64,000 nucleotides of DNA from Thalassolituus marinus (lineage in GTDB: Bacteria; Pseudomonadota; Gammaproteobacteria; Pseudomonadales; Oceanobacteraceae). The translations under genes were made by a program, and so were the position numbers. Shown piece by piece: positions 59,466 through 64,000 of the stretch. The notes under the pieces were generated by a model. That model searched no databases. It saw only the letters and a program-made list of their open reading frames with translations, and was not told where the DNA came from. Numbering within the stretch: the first letter of the stretch is position 1; every line of letters begins with the position of its first letter. The stretch is taken from NCBI RefSeq assembly GCF_020320395.1, contig NZ_JAEDAH010000099.1:4655-68654 (forward strand), read 5' to 3'.

Positions 59466-62042
59466 TCAATTAGCGACGATATTCACCAGCTTGCCTGGCA
59501 CTACAATCACCTTGCGAATGGTGAGACCATCCAGATGACTGGCCACAGCGTCTTTGCCCATGGCTTCCAGTTCATCTTTCGAGGCACTGGCCGGTGCTTC
59601 CAGCTTGGCGCGGACTTTACCGTTAACCTGAACAACCAGCAGGATGCTGTCTTTTACCAGTGCGGACTCATCCACTTCTGGCCAGGCAGCATCGACCACC
59701 AGGCCGTCGTTACCAAAAGCAACCCACAGGGCCTGAGCGATGTGCGGAGCAATTGGGGCCAGCATGCGAATGCTGGCGTCCAGACCTTCGGCGACAACCG
59801 CACGGCCACCGGCAGAAGCCAGATCGACTTTCTGCAGCGTGTTCATAAGCTCCATGACGGCTGCGATACCAGTGTTAAAGCTGTAACGACGACCAACGTC
59901 ATCGCTTACTTTCTGAATGGTTTCGTGGGTTTTACGACGGGCGTCTTTCTCGTCTTTGCTCAGCGCGGACAGATCACCACGGTCGGCCTGTTGCAGCAGA
60001 TCGTAGCTCAGGCGCCATACTCGGTTAAGGAAGCGCTGGGCACCCTGAACACCGGAATCAGACCATTCCAGAGTTTGCTCTGGTGGCGCTGCGAACATGG
60101 TGTACAGACGCACGGTGTCGGCACCGTACTGATCGATAGCTTCCTGTGGATCAACGCCGTTGTTTTTCGACTTGGACATTTTGCTCATGCCCGCTGCCTG
60201 CAGTTCTTTGCCGTCGCTTGAGCGCTTGGCAGATACCACGCGGCCTTTGTCGTCGGTTTCGATTTCCACTTCGGTCGGGTTAACCCATTCTTTAGCGCCG
60301 TTTTCGGTCACGTAGAAGAAGGCTTCCGCCAGTACCATGCCCTGGGTCAGCAGGTTCTTGAATGGCTCATCACTGTTCACTAAGCCGGCATCACGCAGCA
60401 GCTTGTGGAAGAAACGCGCATACAGCAGGTGCAGAATGGCGTGTTCGATACCACCGATGTACTGGTCCACAGGCAGCCAGTAGTTGGCTTCTTGCGGGTT
60501 CAGCATCTGCGTGTCGTCACGTGGTGAGCAGTAACGCGCGTAGTACCAGGACGACTCCATAAAGGTGTCGAAGGTATCGGTCTCACGGAAGGCCGGCTCA
60601 CCGTTGTATTCGATGTTTTCGAATTCCGGGTTGTTCTTGATCGGTGAGTTCACACCGTCCATCACTACGTCGGTTGGCAGAATAACCGGCTGCAGTTCTT
60701 CTGGTGCGGCAATGGTGTCACCGTCCTGAGTGCGGATAACCGGAATCGGCGCACCCCAGTAACGCTGACGACTAACGCCCCAGTCACGCAGACGGTAGTT
60801 GGTTTTCACTTCGCCTTTGCCTTCAGCGGCCAGTTTGGCGGCGATGGCATCGAAAGCAGCGTCAAAGTCGAGGCCGTCGAATTCGCCGGAATTAATCAGC
60901 GTACCTTTTTCGGTGTAAGCCGCTTTATTCAGATCGTACTCTTCACCTTCTGCTGGCTGGATAACCTGCTGAATGTCGATGCCGTATTTCTGCGCAAATT
61001 CCCAGTCGCGCTGATCGTGAGCCGGAACGGCCATCACCGCACCGGTACCGAATTCCATCAGCACGAAGTTAGCAACCCAAACCGGCACTTCTTTGCCAGT
61101 CAGCGGGTGGATGGCGGTGAATCCGGTAGCCATGCCTTTTTTCTCGGCGGTGGCGAGATCGGCTTCAGCAGTACCGGATTTATTGCACTCTTCAATGAAG
61201 GCAGCCAGATCGGCGTTGTTCTCTGCCGCTTCTTTCGCCAGCGGGTGACCGGCGGCGACAGCGACATAACTTACACCCATCACGGTATCCGGACGGGTGG
61301 TGTAGATCTCCAGCGCGTCTTCGCGGTCTTTCAGGCCGAAGGTCATCTGCACGCCACGGGATTTACCAATCCAGTTGCGCTGCATGGCCTTAACCTGATC
61401 AGGCCAGCCATCCAGCTGATCAAGGTCGTTCAGCAGTTCTTCAGCGTAATCAGTAATACGGATAAACCACTGTGGAATCTCTTTACGCTCAACGGCGGAA
61501 TCACAGCGCCAGCAGCAGCCGTCGATGACCTGTTCGTTGGCCAGTACGGTCTGGTCATTCGGACACCAGTTAACCGCAGACACTTTCTTGTAGGCCAGAC
61601 CCTTATCGATCAGTTTGGTGAAGAACCACTGTTCCCAGCGGTAGTATTCCGGGTCACAGGTGGCCAGTTCACGGTTCCAGTCATAACCAAAGCCCAGTGA
61701 TTTCAGCTGACCTTTCATGTAGGCGATGTTTTCTTTAGTCCACTTGCCCGGAGCCACCTGATGCTTGATCGCAGCATTTTCCGCTGGCAGGCCGAATGCG
61801 TCCCAGCCCATTGGCTGCATCACATTCTTGCCCTGCATACGCTGGTAGCGGGAGATTACGTCACCGATGGTGTAGTTACGCACATGACCCATGTGTAGCC
61901 GGCCGCTTGGATACGGGAACATGGACAGGCAGTAGAATTTCTCTTTATTGCTGTCGACGACGGCTTTAAATACCTGATTTTCTTCCCATTGTTGCTGAAT
62001 GGAAGATTCAATATCGCGTGGGCTGTAGGTCTCTTGCATCAT
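59466..62042 (-). CDS. leuS: Leucyl-tRNA synthetase
   Basis: The 858-residue class-I synthetase has the HIGH motif as HMGH (residues 50-53 in [14 protein letters not shown]). The editing (CP1) domain contains [23 protein letters not shown], and the KMSKS motif lies at about 617-621 ([13 protein letters not shown]). It charges tRNA-Leu and proofreads norvaline/isoleucine. It starts at ATG ATG; either could be used, and no strong Shine-Dalgarno is seen. Confidence 0.97.
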   Translation of the reverse strand: MMQETYSPRDIESSIQQQWEENQVFKAVVDSNKEKFYCLSMFPYPSGRLHMGHVRNYTIGDVISRYQRMQGKNVMQPMGWDAFGLPAENAAIKHQVAPGKWTKENIAYMKGQLKSLGFGYDWNRELATCDPEYYRWEQWFFTKLIDKGLAYKKVSAVNWCPNDQTVLANEQVIDGCCWRCDSAVERKEIPQWFIRITDYAEELLNDLDQLDGWPDQVKAMQRNWIGKSRGVQMTFGLKDREDALEIYTTRPDTVMGVSYVAVAAGHPLAKEAAENNADLAAFIEECNKSGTAEADLATAEKKGMATGFTAIHPLTGKEVPVWVANFVLMEFGTGAVMAVPAHDQRDWEFAQKYGIDIQQVIQPAEGEEYDLNKAAYTEKGTLINSGEFDGLDFDAAFDAIAAKLAAEGKGEVKTNYRLRDWGVSRQRYWGAPIPVIRTQDGDTIAAPEELQPVILPTDVVMDGVNSPIKNNPEFENIEYNGEPAFRETDTFDTFMESSWYYARYCSPRDDTQMLNPQEANYWLPVDQYIGGIEHAILHLLYARFFHKLLRDAGLVNSDEPFKNLLTQGMVLAEAFFYVTENGAKEWVNPTEVEIETDDKGRVVSAKRSSDGKELQAAGMSKMSKSKNNGVDPQEAIDQYGADTVRLYTMFAAPPEQTLEWSDSGVQGAQRFLNRVWRLSYDLLQQADRGDLSALSKDEKDARRKTHETIQKVSDDVGRRYSFNTGIAAVMELMNTLQKVDLASAGGRAVVAEGLDASIRMLAPIAPHIAQALWVAFGNDGLVVDAAWPEVDESALVKDSILLVVQVNGKVRAKLEAPASASKDELEAMGKDAVASHLDGLTIRKVIVVPGKLVNIVAN

Positions 62043-62346
62043 GGCGTAATAATCGGATCTGAGTGCAGTTTAGAAAGCCCGCAAGTGTACCTGAATGCGC
62101 TGCTGTAGCCTAGGAGGATTGCGGGTTAAACCCTTTGCTTTGGTAAGGCCAATTGGCTGGATTTCACCGCATTTTTCCGCTCTCTGGCGGATTCCGTCAC
62201 ACTGCGGGAAGGTGTCGCTTGATTCAGGTCACACTTTATTAGAGATTCCTAAAGCAGGCAGCCCGCGATGCTTGCTTACTATCTGGCAGCGCGTAAGGTA
62301 TCGCCTTCCAGAAAATTTGAATCATTGTCATTTAGGGTGTCGATCT
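62043..62346. other. Divergent intergenic region between leuS and cytochrome c genes
   Basis: These 304 bases carry the promoters for leuS (leftward) and the cytochrome gene (rightward). The cytochrome frame is open through most of it (from 62095), but the upstream residues lack homology and the signal peptide begins at 62347. TTGAT-N4-GTCAC at 62220 is only a half match to an FNR/ANR box. I see no other clear element. Confidence 0.5.
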
Positions 62347-62973
62347 ATGTACCGGGGATTTCTGTTGTCATTGTTGGTGATGCTGCCGTTCGCAGCGCAG
62401 GCTGATAGTGTGGAATCCATGCTGCAGGAAATGGCCATTATCGAGAAAAATACGGCGCTGTTAGGTGCCGCCCTGGAAGATGGCCAGGAGCGAGCGAGTT
62501 TGTGCATTCACTGCCATGGCGAAGACGGTAACAGTAAGCGTGATTACATTCCGAATCTGGCTGATCAGAATGCTTCATACCTATTTACTCAATTCGAACA
62601 TTTTGCCGATGGCACACGTAAAAACTATGTTATGAGTAAACTGGCCGCCAACCTGACCAAGGATGAGCGTATTGCAATTGCTCTGTACTTTTCACGCAAT
62701 GAAGTAAAAGCGCGTCCTCAGCCTGTAGCTTCCAGTGAAAAAGGCGCAACTGTCTACAACAGTGTGTGCTTTGTATGTCACGGCAAAGAAGGCAAGGGTA
62801 GTCAGCAATATCCGCGTATCGCGGGTCAGCCATATGATTATCTGAAAGCCACATTGATGAAGTTCCGTAATAACGATCCGGAGCGTCAGAACTCACCAAT
62901 GATGGGTGTAATTCGCGGTATGTCGGAAGCACAGCTGTCCGATGTGGCTGCTTATGTTGCGAATATGCAATAG
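62347..62973 (+). CDS. Diheme cytochrome c (c4-like)
   Basis: The 208-residue precursor has a signal peptide (MYRGFLLSLLVMLPFAAQA) and two heme-binding CxxCH motifs (CIHCH at 53-57, CFVCH at 141-145). Each heads a c-type domain, with Met-containing segments (YVMSKL, NSPMMGVIRGM) as likely sixth ligands. This matches cytochrome c4, a periplasmic electron carrier to terminal oxidases. It overlaps the next gene by 17 bases. Confidence 0.9.
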   Translation: MYRGFLLSLLVMLPFAAQADSVESMLQEMAIIEKNTALLGAALEDGQERASLCIHCHGEDGNSKRDYIPNLADQNASYLFTQFEHFADGTRKNYVMSKLAANLTKDERIAIALYFSRNEVKARPQPVASSEKGATVYNSVCFVCHGKEGKGSQQYPRIAGQPYDYLKATLMKFRNNDPERQNSPMMGVIRGMSEAQLSDVAAYVANMQ

Positions 62974-64000
62974 CAAAATACTTTGCCTCACACTGGTGGG
63001 GCTTCTGAGTGCGTGTTCCGGGCACGCACTGCGTCAGTCAGCTGGCAACAGCCAGTATCTTGAGCCTCCGGCAGATGCCCCTCTGGTGCAAGCCAGTGCA
63101 CAACTTCTGCAACACCACCCGGGCCAGAATGGCTTTTCCCTGCTCACTGATGGCCGTGACGCACTGATCGCGCGTCTTCTGCTGGCGGCCAGCGCAAAGC
63201 AGTCTCTGGATCTCCAGTATTATCTTTATCATGATGATTTATCCGGCAGTTTACTGGCCTGGGCGCTGCTTAATGCGGCTGACCGTGGCGTTCGCGTCAG
63301 GCTGTTGCTGGACGATATGGCCAGCCGCAATAAAGATGATTATCTGCGTATTCTTGCCCTTCATCCGAATGTAAATATTCGTTTGTTTAATCCTTTCCGG
63401 CGCGAATATTCCCGTGACCTGCAATTACTGACCCGCTACGGCGTTTCGACCCGGCGTATGCACAACAAAGCTATGGTGGCCGATAATTGTGTCGCGATTG
63501 TCGGTGGTCGTAATATCGGTGATGAATACTTTGATGCTGCGACCGATGCGGTGGTTTTTGGCGACCTTGATGTTCTTACCCTGGGGCCGGTGGTCAGTGA
63601 TGTGTCACAGGCATTCGACACCTTCTGGAATCATCCGTTTTCAATTCCGGTCGCAGAACACCTGGGGGAGCCAGCGGGTACCGGCCATGAGTCGCTGCAA
63701 CGATTACGCGACCAGTTGCAGCTGTGGCTGGATTCAAATCAGCAGCATCCCTACGCTGTGGCATTGCGTGGCCGTGCAGATCAGTGGCTGAACACTGGCC
63801 AGAATGCATTGTTCTGGGGGCAGGCCTATGTGCTGACAGATTCCCCGCAAAAAATTTCACAGACTCCGGAGGTTTCTCCATTGATGCTGAGCGTTGGCGG
63901 TTTGCTGAACAGCGCGCAGCGGCGGGTGATTCTGATTTCCCCCTATTTTGTGCCAGGTGAGGAGGGGACCCGATTTCTGCAGGCGCTGGCTCAACGTGGT
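62957..64000 (+). CDS. Phospholipase D-family lipoprotein (cardiolipin synthase-like), truncated by the window end
   Basis: At least 348 codons are open to the end of the window. From a TTG at 62957 the product has a lipoprotein signal ending LLSAC (Cys20). The start overlaps the cytochrome gene, and its Shine-Dalgarno is weak. A PLD catalytic motif HNKAMVAD (His169, Lys171) is followed by GGRNIGDEYF. The middle includes LDLQYYLYHDD and VRVRLLLDDM. The order fits ClsC/YmdC-type enzymes, and the second HKD motif would be expected beyond the window edge. Membrane phospholipid remodelling is the likely role. Confidence 0.83.
   Translation, partial: MRICNSKILCLTLVGLLSACSGHALRQSAGNSQYLEPPADAPLVQASAQLLQHHPGQNGFSLLTDGRDALIARLLLAASAKQSLDLQYYLYHDDLSGSLLAWALLNAADRGVRVRLLLDDMASRNKDDYLRILALHPNVNIRLFNPFRREYSRDLQLLTRYGVSTRRMHNKAMVADNCVAIVGGRNIGDEYFDAATDAVVFGDLDVLTLGPVVSDVSQAFDTFWNHPFSIPVAEHLGEPAGTGHESLQRLRDQLQLWLDSNQQHPYAVALRGRADQWLNTGQNALFWGQAYVLTDSPQKISQTPEVSPLMLSVGGLLNSAQRRVILISPYFVPGEEGTRFLQALAQRG

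Noticed and set aside
62220-62233. Possible FNR/ANR box upstream of the cytochrome c gene
   Set aside because: Only the left half (TTGAT) matches; the right half GTCAC differs from ATCAA at two of five positions.
62095-62346. N-terminal extension of the cytochrome c frame
   Set aside because: The open frame is a chance run. The signal peptide starts at 62347, and the upstream residues show no homology.

Overview
This window looks like ordinary chromosome of a free-living, probably marine gammaproteobacterium from the Pseudomonas/Oceanospirillales side of the class (inference). The order trpGDC, vfr, OsmC-like gene, speD matches what I recall of the Pseudomonas aeruginosa chromosome, interrupted here by one c-di-GMP gene. 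The window is rich in lipid-handling functions: a thiolase, a Pla-1/cef-type lipase, DUF1302 and DUF1329 proteins, two long acyl-CoA dehydrogenases, a FadL-family porin and a Pseudomonas-PsrA-type operator. These suggest a fatty-acid, lipid or hydrocarbon user such as a Thalassolituus or Oceanobacter relative. I see no rRNA, tRNA, insertion sequence, prophage or CRISPR array.

Layout. 0-5.5 kb: CBS protein and ppnN (minus), an ammonium transporter with a sigma-54-like promoter, an unknown gene, purU, then a heptanucleotide repeat array. 5.5-13.1 kb: thiolase (minus) and the lipase-DUF1302-DUF1329 operon. 13.1-17.8 kb: a small outer-membrane protein, srkA, comF, a bioB without its usual partners, and a flagellar-rod-like mini-protein with a SprA-type metalloprotease. 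17.8-23.4 kb: two acyl-CoA dehydrogenases, two TetR regulators, hpf. 23.6-32.8 kb: an OGFr-like protein, a HAD phosphatase, trpEGDC, an HD-GYP response regulator (minus), vfr (minus), an OsmC-like protein and speD. 32.8-38.9 kb: an MFS transporter, an overlapping 46-codon gene, and a minus-strand group (MerR, rsmC, TonB receptor) divergent from a short LOV photoreceptor. 38.9-44.6 kb: ppa and a TonB receptor, periplasmic binding protein, hybrid kinase operon. 44.6-51.1 kb: fbp, mpl, ubiX and a large Ca2+-binding repeat protein. 51.1-57.5 kb: PEBP-like protein, AraC regulator, FadL porin, diguanylate cyclase, a short-chain dehydrogenase-like protein and an unknown gene with palindromic upstream DNA. 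57.7-64 kb: holA, lptE, leuS, a diheme cytochrome c and a truncated phospholipase D-family lipoprotein.

The most interesting signal is the divergent pair of a MerR regulator lacking B12-binding residues and a short LOV protein with its photoactive cysteine, placed at the head of a gene group containing an rRNA methyltransferase and a TonB receptor. This looks like blue-light control of the group. Other strong leads are the TonB receptor, binding protein, hybrid kinase operon, the PsrA-type operator on an acyl-CoA dehydrogenase promoter, and the SprA metalloprotease pair. Start codons were reassigned where a Shine-Dalgarno sequence, a signal peptide or a promoter position argued for it.
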